Part shown: positions 1-8,257 of the stretch, one piece after another | Layout of the letters: each line of letters opens with the position of its first letter | Numbering within the stretch: the stretch's first letter is position 1 | Origin: DAHVFY01 sp040388665 | Lineage (GTDB): Bacteria > Chlamydiota > Chlamydiia > Chlamydiales > Rhabdochlamydiaceae | Direction: 5' to 3' | Assembly: GCA_040388665.1 (NCBI GenBank) | Contig: JAZKBL010000006.1 | Location: 1-64,000, forward strand | DNA length: 64,000 bases | Made by a program: the position numbers and the translations under genes | Notes under the pieces: generated by a model | Database searches by the model: none | The model's input: only the letters and a program-made list of their open reading frames with translations | What the model was told of the DNA's origin: nothing

Positions 1-98
1 ACTCCGAATTTGTGGTTGATCACTTCCCGGGCCTCTCGCTACGCTTCGACCCGGGCTGTATCATTGCAGCCCTCCGGGCCTTCGAATTCTCTTTTTGC
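1..98. repeat. GC-rich palindromic repeat at left edge
   Basis: This stretch is clearly more GC-rich than its surroundings. The hexamer CCCGGG occurs twice, 18 bases apart (about 28-33 and 52-57). It is followed by a hairpin made of GGGCTG and CAGCCC with an 8-base loop (about 53-74). No open frame is supported. The composition and nested palindromes suggest one copy of a dispersed intergenic repeat, but no second copy lies in this window. From 99 to 227 I see only AT-rich spacer downstream of the first gene. Confidence 0.4.
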
Positions 99-227
99 AA
101 CTCCCTCTAAAGCCTATGCTACGAAAAAATTTACAGCTCTTTTTTTTGTAGCACGGGCTTTAGCCTGTGATTTTGAACAGACCGTTTAAAGTATTTATTT
201 TCCTTTAAGCGAATCTTCTAGGATAAT

Positions 228-1421
228 TTAACTTTCAGGAATTTTTTGATCGTTGTTATTCACAACAAGTAATTGAGGTACAGACTCTACAGGAATTTCT
301 TTATTAAGACGAAGGATCTTTGCAAAAAAATCACTAATGCCATTTAAGACTCTAGCAATCGCTTCAGCAAGAAAACCTATTCTTTCTATAGATTTAGTAA
401 TCGTTGGCAGAGCATCATCCACCTTTTGCCTTGTCTCTTCAATAGATCGTGCGATCTCTAAAAAAGACTGAACAGCCACGCACATAGTTTGTCGGAGCTC
501 AGGAAGCGTTTGCGCCACTTGCTCTAAAGTCTTATTTGTCGGTTCCACAACTTTGCTAAATTCAGCCAATGTTGCATTGAGATCTTCAGCTGACTTTAGA
601 AGTGTCGGTATGGCTTCGCTGTAAGGCTTAACAAGTTCTACTGCATATTTGTTCACGCGCTCGAGGGGTTCATTAATAAATATTTCTTGCAAAGCGCCCC
701 CCATGCCCCTATCTTTCGACGTAACGTCATCGTTAAACAATATTTTTGAAACAACCTGCGCTGTACGAGTGATATTACTTTGTAAAATATCGTTAAGAGC
801 ATTATTGATCGCCTTTATCAAAGTCTTAGGCTGCAGAGCTTCTTCCTCTACTATGACATTCCCAGACGGAGCATCTTTAGCAACACGCTCAGCTTCTCCT
901 ACAAGCGCTTTCATGATGGCGGCTTCAAGTCCCTTTGCGGCGCCTTGGACAACACTCTCTGTCGCGTTGGCAAAAGCTTGATTAAGGAGATTAGCGATAG
1001 GTTCATCTTCTTTGACATTTGCTTTCCCACACCATTCGATAACCCAATTCGCTATCCCTTTTTGCAAAGCTTGAATCGCGCCTGGAGCTAAACCAACAGG
1101 CTGATCATTTTCTCCTGTGCCTGTTAATAACAGAGAAGCCTGAGCTCCTAATTTCTCCATCAAATCAGAAAGATTTTTCAACAACTCGCTGTCTTCAGCA
1201 AATGCGCCATTAATTTCGGCAAGAACCTTTTTTACAATTATATGAGCATTACCAATTACATCAATTGTATTACATGATTGTAATTTTTCAGGTTTAATAT
1301 CTTCTTTTTTAATTTTTTTGTTAGCAATTCCTTCTGTTTTGCTTTTGTTGTTAGAGTTTTTGTTAAAATTAAAAAAACCGCCACTATTATTATTTGTGTT
1401 ACCAATTGAGCTTGTTGACAT
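228..1421 (-). CDS. Ala-rich helical protein of unknown function
   Basis: This 397-residue protein is not recognised. The first ~45 residues are Asn/Lys-rich low complexity with no signal peptide. The rest is Ala/Glu/Lys-rich and predicted helical. A C-terminal stretch (about 265-375) has regularly spaced Leu/Val, looks coiled-coil-like, and ends in a moderately hydrophobic helix near residues 345-370. The ATG start is preceded by a GGTGG ribosome binding site about five bases upstream. A 140-bp AT-rich gap separates it from the divergent DedA gene, so both promoters probably lie there. An Asn/Ser-rich N-terminus on a helical body is common in secreted chlamydial proteins, so a type III substrate is possible, but nothing here proves it. 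Confidence 0.75.
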   Translation of the reverse strand: MSTSSIGNTNNNSGGFFNFNKNSNNKSKTEGIANKKIKKEDIKPEKLQSCNTIDVIGNAHIIVKKVLAEINGAFAEDSELLKNLSDLMEKLGAQASLLLTGTGENDQPVGLAPGAIQALQKGIANWVIEWCGKANVKEDEPIANLLNQAFANATESVVQGAAKGLEAAIMKALVGEAERVAKDAPSGNVIVEEEALQPKTLIKAINNALNDILQSNITRTAQVVSKILFNDDVTSKDRGMGGALQEIFINEPLERVNKYAVELVKPYSEAIPTLLKSAEDLNATLAEFSKVVEPTNKTLEQVAQTLPELRQTMCVAVQSFLEIARSIEETRQKVDDALPTITKSIERIGFLAEAIARVLNGISDFFAKILRLNKEIPVESVPQLLVVNNNDQKIPES

Positions 1422-1592
1422 TATACCACCATTATTTTAACTGTTTTTATTTAATTATAATTCATTGTAAATTAGATAATATTACAAATTTAAATAACAG
1501 TCAACTAATTATATTGTTTTACAGTTTAACATCTTAAATAAAATTATTTTTTTACAAAAAAAGACTTGGGATTCGAAGAAGCTTCGTATATC

Positions 1593-2213
1593 ATGGTTTT
1601 TATGGACTCTTTAAGCGCCTTCATCTTAGCTCATGGAAAATATGCCCATTTTGCCGTTTTTGGGGCAATTCTGCTAGCTGGCATGAACATCCCCATCAGC
1701 ATCGACATTGTGGTCATTATAAGCGCTCTTGTGGCAGCTAGGATGCTTCCTGAACAAACGATACATCTTTATTTAAGCGTTCTTTTAGGGTGCTACTTTG
1801 CCGCCTGGATTGCCTATGGAATCGGCAGGTATTTGGGGCCTTATGCTTTACGTATCTCTTTTATTTCCAAGGTGTTAAGTAAAAGCCGCCTTGAAAAAGC
1901 GCGTCAATTTTACGAAAAAAGAGGGCTTTTGGCTCTAATTCTTGGGAGATTCATCCCTTTTGGGGTGCGCAACTGCCTTTTTATGAGCGCCGGAATGAGC
2001 CGCATGTCTTTTATTAAATTTATTTCTTTAGATGCGCTTGCCTGCCTGATTTGGTGCACCGGTTTTTTCTTTCTCTTTTACAGTTTAGGCAGCAACTATG
2101 AAGCACTTGTTAGTTCTATGAAGCTGTTTAATCTTGTCGTCTTCGCAGCTTTCAGTGTGACTGTAATTGGGATTATCTGTTATAAAAAGAGAAAAAAAAC
2201 TGATTTCACATGA
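1593..2213 (+). CDS. DedA/VTT-family membrane protein
   Basis: A polytopic inner-membrane protein of the DedA (SNARE-associated, VTT domain) family, whose members are implicated in lipid-carrier and phospholipid translocation. The family hallmark is a Gly-Arg-Phe-Ile-Pro-Phe-Gly-Val-Arg segment followed by a Ser-Ala-Gly-Met region and a re-entrant hydrophobic helix. Several other hydrophobic segments are visible. The frame opens at a TTG at 1566, but the ATG at 1593 (or the ATG at 1602) is a more natural start; none has a strong ribosome binding site. The stop overlaps the start of the next gene by four bases (ATGA), so the two are translationally coupled. Both products would act on membrane lipids. 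The exact substrate is unknown. Confidence 0.85.
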   Translation: MVFMDSLSAFILAHGKYAHFAVFGAILLAGMNIPISIDIVVIISALVAARMLPEQTIHLYLSVLLGCYFAAWIAYGIGRYLGPYALRISFISKVLSKSRLEKARQFYEKRGLLALILGRFIPFGVRNCLFMSAGMSRMSFIKFISLDALACLIWCTGFFFLFYSLGSNYEALVSSMKLFNLVVFAAFSVTVIGIICYKKRKKTDFT

Positions 2214-2722
2214 TAAATCTATCTAACAGCCTGTCTTTCCTACGAGCGCCTCTTGCGTTCCTTTTCCTTGCGGAAAACACCTCATGGAGAATCCTTGCCA
2301 TCATCTTAGCGATGCTCACTGACAGCATTGATGGCTATATTGCACGCAAGTACACGCGCACTTCTCAATTTGGCGCTATCTTAGATCCTGCCATGGATAA
2401 GTTTTTTGTTTTCTTTGCGCTCGGCGTCATGATGATGGAAGGAAAACTTGAAACCTGGCAAGTATGCGCGATGCTCTCTCGCGATTTCTTCCTTTGCATT
2501 TTTGGGCTTTATTTAAGCCTATCTGGACACTGGAATACTTACATTTGTAGAGCCATCCGTTGGGGTAAAGCAACAACAGCGCTGCAGTTCTTTGTGCTGA
2601 TTGCTTTAACGCTACAGATCTCTGTCGGTTGGTATATCTTCTCCCTCTTTTTTGTCTTTGGCTTGCTTGCATTTATCGAACTCTGCCAAATCAAAAAACC
2701 AGCACCTATCGCTCCTGACTGA
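2210..2722 (+). CDS. pgsA: CDP-alcohol phosphatidyltransferase (PgsA-like)
   Basis: An integral membrane enzyme that transfers a phosphatidyl group from CDP-diacylglycerol to an alcohol. In the PgsA subfamily the acceptor is glycerol-3-phosphate, giving phosphatidylglycerol phosphate. The complete family signature is present near residues 37-60: Asp-x2-Asp-Gly-x2-Ala-Arg-x8-Gly-x3-Asp-x3-Asp. The protein is 170 residues, a normal length, with several hydrophobic helices. The start overlaps the DedA stop by four bases. From memory, a pgsA-like gene also lies near sppA-polA in Chlamydia, which supports the assignment. The acceptor alcohol is inferred from this, so another CDP-alcohol transferase activity is possible. 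Confidence 0.88.
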   Translation: MINLSNSLSFLRAPLAFLFLAENTSWRILAIILAMLTDSIDGYIARKYTRTSQFGAILDPAMDKFFVFFALGVMMMEGKLETWQVCAMLSRDFFLCIFGLYLSLSGHWNTYICRAIRWGKATTALQFFVLIALTLQISVGWYIFSLFFVFGLLAFIELCQIKKPAPIAPD

Positions 2723-2777
2723 CTAAGTCAGAATTTCAACACAAAGACGCAAACATATTTGAAAAGCAAATCCTTCT

Positions 2778-2852
2778 AAGATTTTCAACGCAAAGGCGCA
2801 AAGGAAGAATTATAGTTTTTTTCTTCCTTTGCGCCTTTGCGTTGAAAATCTT
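2778..2852. terminator. Perfect 32-bp inverted repeat between convergent genes
   Basis: Two perfectly complementary 32-base arms (2778-2809 and 2821-2852) flank an 11-base loop. The arms contain the core AACGCAAAGGCGCAAAGG. It lies between the 3' ends of the convergent pgsA and mscS genes, so the transcript from either strand would fold into a very stable hairpin, suited to a bidirectional terminator. The loop contains a T run; there is no long T tract after the stem. A degraded half-copy lies at 2731-2752, and related imperfect copies occur at 36117-36176 and 56527-56562, so it also belongs to a dispersed repeat family. Confidence 0.7.
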
Positions 2853-2857
2853 TAATA

Positions 2858-3880
2858 TTAGTCAGGCATCAGAATGGTACGAGTGGGAAAGGGCATTGCG
2901 GCGCCGTGAGCGAGAATAGTGTCATAGATGCTAAGCAGCACTTCTTGTTTGACTGCTAGATATTCTTCGTAACGAGTTGCAATCGTATAAATATCGATAT
3001 GAATATCAAGAGAATATTCTTTAAATGCATTAAAAAAAACAAGCAGGGGAAGATGAGTATCAATCCTTGGATGACTTGCCACTTTCTTTTTAATCTCTTC
3101 TGCGAGCAACTTTACTTTTGAAAAGTCATCGTAGCGCACACTGATATTCTCTAAAATTCTGCGATGCGACATACGAGAGGAATTGATCACAAGTTGCTGA
3201 GAGAAAATTGCATTTGGCAAATAAATCGGTCTTTTTTCTTTATCACGCACAGCCGTCATGTACCAACCGATCTCTTCGATAATCGCTTCTACTTTACGAT
3301 CTGGCAGCAGAATCCATTCTCCCACAATAAAAGGACGGGTGATATAGATCATGACGCCGCTGCAAAAATTTGCAATCACATCTTTACTTGCAAAACCGAT
3401 GGCTGCAGCACCTATCCCCCCAAATGCAATGAGCGGCATGATATCAAGACCTAGAAGCTGCAAGATCATCATGCTGCCCAAAACAACAATGATAATAGAG
3501 ACTATTCTACCAAAAATAAATATCATCTGCGTATCGACGACTTTACTAGCACATAGACTTTGAAACTCCCGTTTCCATTTGAGCAAAATCCACATGAGAC
3601 ACGCAACAATAAGAGCATTTCTAAAATTGGTAAGTGCTGCAGGAGCTACACATAATTGAAACTGGCAACCAAGAACTTCTAAGGTATACGCTACACCAAC
3701 AATCCAAAGAGCAACATGAGTAGGGAAATAAATAATATCTTCAAGATTGCCTTTCCATGAAGGATCTTTAACGGAAAGTTTACGCTTTGCATACTTCAAC
3801 GAAAACTTGATCGCGTAATTAATCGCGACAAGGACTACAAGAGCAAAAAGAATTTTCACAAACCAAAACTTACTTTCCAT
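2858..3880 (-). CDS. MscS-family mechanosensitive channel
   Basis: A small-conductance mechanosensitive channel of the inner membrane that releases solutes on osmotic downshock. Three to four N-terminal hydrophobic segments are followed by the Gly/Ala-rich pore helix (GGIGAAAIGFASKDVIANF) and the usual MscS beta domain, with a cytoplasmic alpha/beta domain at the end. The frame is open up to a TTG at 3934, only 17 bases from the divergent sppA start. The ATG at 3880, whose product begins directly with the first membrane helix, is preferred (340 residues) and leaves room for two promoters. The gene is convergent with pgsA across the perfect palindrome at 2778-2852. Confidence 0.88.
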   Translation of the reverse strand: MESKFWFVKILFALVVLVAINYAIKFSLKYAKRKLSVKDPSWKGNLEDIIYFPTHVALWIVGVAYTLEVLGCQFQLCVAPAALTNFRNALIVACLMWILLKWKREFQSLCASKVVDTQMIFIFGRIVSIIIVVLGSMMILQLLGLDIMPLIAFGGIGAAAIGFASKDVIANFCSGVMIYITRPFIVGEWILLPDRKVEAIIEEIGWYMTAVRDKEKRPIYLPNAIFSQQLVINSSRMSHRRILENISVRYDDFSKVKLLAEEIKKKVASHPRIDTHLPLLVFFNAFKEYSLDIHIDIYTIATRYEEYLAVKQEVLLSIYDTILAHGAAMPFPTRTILMPD

Positions 3881-3951
3881 ACCACTTATACTAGTATTCC
3901 TAGCTGAAAAAGGGAAGATCCTTTTACAATGCAAGAAAGTGACGAGGTATT

Positions 3952-5007
3952 ATGCATTTTGCTAAAGAATCTGTTTTCTTTTCCGCTCTAAGGACATTTT
4001 GTACTGCTTTTGGAGCACTTATCGGTGCCGCCTGTGCAATTCTCGTTGTGGTTTTAGGTCTATCCCTTTTCTCAGGGCCCAGCATCCTCCCTCCCGAACA
4101 ACTTGAAATCTCTATAGCTGCCGACGCTGATGGCAACCGCAAGCTCCTACCGATGACAACTCCCGTCATTTTAAGAATCGATCTACATGGCGTCATTGGC
4201 GAAGGAAAACTCACCTCAGAATCGATTGAAAAAGTCCTTTATGGATCGCGCGAAGACTTTCTTGGTAATAACCGTGTTAAGGCAATCTTACTTCACATCG
4301 ACACACCAGGCGGTATTGCGAGCGATGCAGACGGTATCGATCGCCTCCTCATGAACTATAAAAAGAAATACAACATCCCTATTTATGCTTTTGTTGACGG
4401 AATCTGCGCATCCGGCGGTATGTACATTGCAGCTGCAGCTGATAAAATCTACGCAACAGGTGATAGCATTATTGGAGCTATTGGAGTGATCATGGGTCCT
4501 GCCTTTAATTTTTCAGAAGTGATGAAAAAAGTAGGTGTTGAATCTCTCACGCTAACAGAGGGCAAAGACAAAGACATGCTCAACCCCTTCCGCCCCTGGA
4601 AACCTGGAGAGGATGCTTCTTTACGTACGATTATGGATCAGCTCTATGCGCGTTTTGTGGATGTTATCATAACAAGCCGTCCTCAAATCGGAAGAGAAAA
4701 ACTGATCAATGAGTATGGCGCTCATGTCTTTAGCGCTGTTGATGCACAAAAAATTGGTTACATTGATGTAGCAGATAGCGAATATAGCGACGCTCTTACA
4801 GCGCTATGCCATACAGCCGGCATTTCTGCAGATGCTCCCTATCAAGTGGTCTCTCTTAAAACAGAAACCTCGTTTGTCTCATCCTTGATCGAAAACAGAT
4901 TCAATCCAATTCCTGGAAAAATCACCCACGTGTTTCAAATTGGCCCTAACCTTAACACAGAGATGAGCGGCAAATTTCTCTATCTCTACACCTCCTTATG
5001 TCCATAG
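3952..5007 (+). CDS. sppA: Signal peptide peptidase SppA/SohB-type (S49)
   Basis: A membrane-bound serine protease of family S49 that degrades signal peptides left after protein export. One hydrophobic N-terminal anchor (about residues 12-40) precedes a ClpP-like domain. The catalytic Ser is residue 154 in CASGGMYIA, and the Lys general base lies in the GKDKDM segment at 205-207, giving the Ser-Lys dyad of the short (36 kDa-type) SppA class. At 351 residues the length is right for that class. A GAGG ribosome binding site precedes the ATG by eight bases. The end overlaps the start of polA by 10 bases, the same order as in Chlamydia, where this gene is often annotated sohB. Confidence 0.92.
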   Translation: MHFAKESVFFSALRTFCTAFGALIGAACAILVVVLGLSLFSGPSILPPEQLEISIAADADGNRKLLPMTTPVILRIDLHGVIGEGKLTSESIEKVLYGSREDFLGNNRVKAILLHIDTPGGIASDADGIDRLLMNYKKKYNIPIYAFVDGICASGGMYIAAAADKIYATGDSIIGAIGVIMGPAFNFSEVMKKVGVESLTLTEGKDKDMLNPFRPWKPGEDASLRTIMDQLYARFVDVIITSRPQIGREKLINEYGAHVFSAVDAQKIGYIDVADSEYSDALTALCHTAGISADAPYQVVSLKTETSFVSSLIENRFNPIPGKITHVFQIGPNLNTEMSGKFLYLYTSLCP

Positions 5008-7667
5008 ACAAGCTTTACCTGATTGATGCGGTTAATTTCCTTTTCCGCTCTTATTACGCAATTAGTCCAATGACAAATGCGAAGGGAGAATCAACACACG
5101 CTTTATACGGTTTTATCCGATCTCTCTTTAAAATTATGGGAGAGCTCTCACCGGAGCATCTCGTCGCTGTTTTCGATGGAAAAGACAATAAAAAAAGTCG
5201 AACGGATATTTTTGAGGGTTATAAAAGTCATCGTAAAAGCATGCCGCAAGATCTTTTTCCTCAACTTGAAAAAGCGATCGAGTTTTGCAATCTGGCAGGA
5301 ATTCCCAATATTTCAGTCACAGGCGTTGAAGCAGATGATACGATCGGTAGCATGGCAACATGGGCAGAAAAGCAGGGCACAAAGGTCTACATTTGCACAA
5401 GCGACAAAGACATGTGCCAGCTAGTTTCCGATCACGTTTTTGTCATTAACGTTCATAAAGAAAATCTTCTCATTGATAAAAAGAAAGTGGAAGAAATCTA
5501 TGGTGTTCGCCCCGATCAGATCGTCGACTACCTCGCCATCGTAGGAGATGCATCCGATAACATTCCAGGTCTTGAAGGATTTGGACCTAAAACCGCAAGC
5601 GCTCTTTTGCAAGAATTTGGAACGCTTGATGCTCTACTTGAACATCCTGAAAAAGTAAAAGGAGAAAAAAAGCAAGAAACACTAAAAACCGGCAAAGAAG
5701 TAGCTCTCATGAGTCGAAAACTTGCAACAATTAACATGAATGTTGATTTTCCCAAAGAACACACATTTTTCTCTCTTAGAACACCTCTTATCGAAGAGCT
5801 TAAGGCTTTTTATCAAGAAATGAATTTTAAAACCCTTCTGGAAAACTTAAAAACTCAAACAGATAGCTCTCCTAAAAAAGAAGAACCTGTTTTATATCAT
5901 CTTGTTGACGATGAACTTTCTTTAAAAACCCTTGTTTCACAACTCCTCCATGTCAAAGAAGTTGGGATCGACACAGAAACAACGGACATAAGGCCAATGC
6001 ACGCATGCTTGGTCGGGATTGGACTTGCTCTAAAACCTTGCGAGGCCTGGTATATTCCACTGAACGGTTCTCTTAAAAAACATATAGTGATCGAAGCCTT
6101 AAAGCCTCTTTTTCATGAACACGGTCCTTGTTTTTTTGGCCATCATCTCAAATATGACCTGCACGTCCTTCTAAATGAAGGTTTTTATTTTCCTGAAATT
6201 TCTTTCGATTCAATGATTGCCTCTTATCTTGTTGCTCCTGAGAAAATGCGTCATAATTTAGATGATCTTTCTTTAGAGTGGTTTGGGAAAGTAAAAATTC
6301 CGATTGAAGAACTCATAGGAAAAGGCAAAAACCAAATTTCGATGATAGACGTACCCATTGAAAAAGTCGTTCCTTACTGCTGCGCAGATATTGATTACAC
6401 CTGCAGATTAAAAGATGTTTTAGAAAAAGAGTTGGAAGAAAAAGGAGTTACGTCTCTTTTTAATGATATCGAATTGCCTCTTATCCCTGTTCTTTTACGT
6501 ATGGAAAGGCGCGGTATTTTTGTTGATATAGAAAAATTATCTGAGCTCTCTTGCGATCTTAATAAAAGGTTATCCCTTCTTCAAGAAGAGATTTACGTTC
6601 TTGCTGAAGAAACATTCAATCTCAATTCTCCAAAGCAATTAAGTGTGATTCTTTTTGAAAAATTAGGAATTAAACCGCCTAAAAAAACAACAACGGGATA
6701 TTCCACTGCAGCAGATGTTCTTGAATCTTTGCAAAATAAACACCCTATTATAAAAAATATTCTCGAATATAGAACGCTTGAAAAATTGCGCTCAACTTAT
6801 GTCGATAGCTTACCGAACCAGATTTTACCTAAAACTGGAAGAATCCACTGCACTTTTAACCAATCTGTCGCAGCAACAGGCAGACTTTCCTGCCAAGATC
6901 CTAATTTACAAAATATTCCTGCAAGGTCGTTAGAAGGTCGCAAAATCCGCAGCGCTTTTCGTCCTGAAAAAAAAGGGTGGAGCTTTCTTGCAGCAGACTA
7001 CTCACAAATCGAGCTACGTCTTTTAGCTCATTTAAGTGAAGACCCGTTACTTCTTACAGCATTTAATGCGGGCGAGGATATCCATGCTTTTACAGCTTCC
7101 GAGGTATTTGGCGTTCCCTTAGATTTGGTCACAAAAGAAATGCGCCATAGAGCAAAAGCTGTCAACTTTGGAATTCTCTACGGTCAACAAGCTTTTGGAT
7201 TATCTCAGGGTCTTGATATCGATTTCAAAGAAGCTGCAGCTTTTATCGATACTTATTTTATGCGGTATAAAAAAGTAAAAGAATTTCTTGAATTTTGCAA
7301 AGAATCTGCTCGCAAAACAGGAAGAGCTGTTACAATGACAGGAAGACAACGACCCATCCCTGATATCGACAGCAAAAATCCGATGCTACGTGCTGCAGCT
7401 GAGCGACTTGCGATCAACACTCCTCTACAGGGAACGGCAGCTGACTTGATTAAGATCGCCATGATTCAAATTGATGAGCTTCTTGAAAAAGAGCCCGATT
7501 TAGGTTCTATGATCTTACAAATTCATGATGAACTCCTCTTTGAGTGTCAGGATCTTCACATTGAAGCACTTAAGCCCCACGTAAAAAAAATAATGGAGAG
7601 TGCAATGAAGATGAAGGTTCCTCTTTTAGTAGATATTTCGATTGGAAAAAATTGGGAAGAGTGCTAG
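4998..7667 (+). CDS. polA: DNA polymerase I
   Basis: DNA polymerase I, which fills repair gaps and removes Okazaki-fragment primers. All three modules are present in 889 residues. The N-terminal 5'-3' exonuclease (about 1-290) has VEADDTIG and GDASDNIPG. The 3'-5' exonuclease (about 300-480) keeps its metal-binding motifs (DTET, GHHLKYD and a YxxxD-type YCCADID), so proofreading is probably active. The polymerase domain (about 510-889) has motif A DYSQIELR, motif B RHRAKAVNFGILYG and motif C QIHDELL. It overlaps sppA by 10 bases and has no clear ribosome binding site of its own, so translation is probably coupled. coaE follows directly. Confidence 0.97.
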   Translation: MSIDKLYLIDAVNFLFRSYYAISPMTNAKGESTHALYGFIRSLFKIMGELSPEHLVAVFDGKDNKKSRTDIFEGYKSHRKSMPQDLFPQLEKAIEFCNLAGIPNISVTGVEADDTIGSMATWAEKQGTKVYICTSDKDMCQLVSDHVFVINVHKENLLIDKKKVEEIYGVRPDQIVDYLAIVGDASDNIPGLEGFGPKTASALLQEFGTLDALLEHPEKVKGEKKQETLKTGKEVALMSRKLATINMNVDFPKEHTFFSLRTPLIEELKAFYQEMNFKTLLENLKTQTDSSPKKEEPVLYHLVDDELSLKTLVSQLLHVKEVGIDTETTDIRPMHACLVGIGLALKPCEAWYIPLNGSLKKHIVIEALKPLFHEHGPCFFGHHLKYDLHVLLNEGFYFPEISFDSMIASYLVAPEKMRHNLDDLSLEWFGKVKIPIEELIGKGKNQISMIDVPIEKVVPYCCADIDYTCRLKDVLEKELEEKGVTSLFNDIELPLIPVLLRMERRGIFVDIEKLSELSCDLNKRLSLLQEEIYVLAEETFNLNSPKQLSVILFEKLGIKPPKKTTTGYSTAADVLESLQNKHPIIKNILEYRTLEKLRSTYVDSLPNQILPKTGRIHCTFNQSVAATGRLSCQDPNLQNIPARSLEGRKIRSAFRPEKKGWSFLAADYSQIELRLLAHLSEDPLLLTAFNAGEDIHAFTASEVFGVPLDLVTKEMRHRAKAVNFGILYGQQAFGLSQGLDIDFKEAAAFIDTYFMRYKKVKEFLEFCKESARKTGRAVTMTGRQRPIPDIDSKNPMLRAAAERLAINTPLQGTAADLIKIAMIQIDELLEKEPDLGSMILQIHDELLFECQDLHIEALKPHVKKIMESAMKMKVPLLVDISIGKNWEEC

Positions 7668-7669
7668 TT

Positions 7670-8257
7670 TTGAGGAAAGTAGCTATAACTGGTGGTCTCG
7701 CTGCGGGCAAGACAAGCGTTTGCAGGATCCTTGAGAGTTGCGACGCTTATGTAGTTAGCGCCGATGACATTGTCCACCAACTATTATCTCCGAATACTAA
7801 AATTGGCCAGCAAGTCATTGAGTTATTGGGCTCTGATATTTCCAGTGGCAAAGAGTTCGACAGAAAAAAAATCTCTGAACGAGTTTTCTTGAATCCTGAA
7901 AAATTACACGCTTTAGAAAAAATCTTGCACCCAGCCGTATTTGATGAGATCGAAAAACGCTACAACCAGATTAAAGATCAAACTGAATATTCGATTTTTG
8001 TCGCAGAAATTCCACTACTTTATGAAAGTAAAAGAAATACAGATTTCTATGATGTTATTGTGGCTGTTGTTGCAGATGAAAACCTGTGTGCCCGAAGATT
8101 CGGCTCCATTCAGGAATACACCCAGCGCATGAAAAGACAATTCTCACAAGAACACAAAAAAAACCAAGCAGATTTTACAATCGTCAATAATGGCGATTTA
8201 GAACAACTCAAAACAAATGTCCTTAATCTATTTTTAAAGGAGCTTCATCCGCAATGA
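7670..8257 (+). CDS. coaE: Dephospho-CoA kinase
   Basis: The last enzyme of coenzyme A synthesis, phosphorylating the 3'-hydroxyl of dephospho-CoA. The P-loop GGLAAGKTS is at the N-terminus, followed by the ADDIVHQLL segment typical of CoaE and a LID region rich in Arg. The frame is open from a TTG at 7652 with a GTG at 7661. The TTG at 7670 is preferred because GGGAAGAG (7654-7661) then sits at ideal ribosome binding distance and the product begins MRKVAITGG, as in other CoaE proteins. The start lies two bases after the polA stop. The end overlaps rho by four bases (ATGA). The polA-coaE-rho order matches Chlamydia. Confidence 0.93.
   Translation: MRKVAITGGLAAGKTSVCRILESCDAYVVSADDIVHQLLSPNTKIGQQVIELLGSDISSGKEFDRKKISERVFLNPEKLHALEKILHPAVFDEIEKRYNQIKDQTEYSIFVAEIPLLYESKRNTDFYDVIVAVVADENLCARRFGSIQEYTQRMKRQFSQEHKKNQADFTIVNNGDLEQLKTNVLNLFLKELHPQ

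Noticed and set aside
3881..3934. Extended N-terminus of the MscS protein from a TTG
   Set aside because: The extra 18 residues are not family-like, and the ATG at 3880 starts directly at the first membrane helix and leaves room for the divergent promoters.
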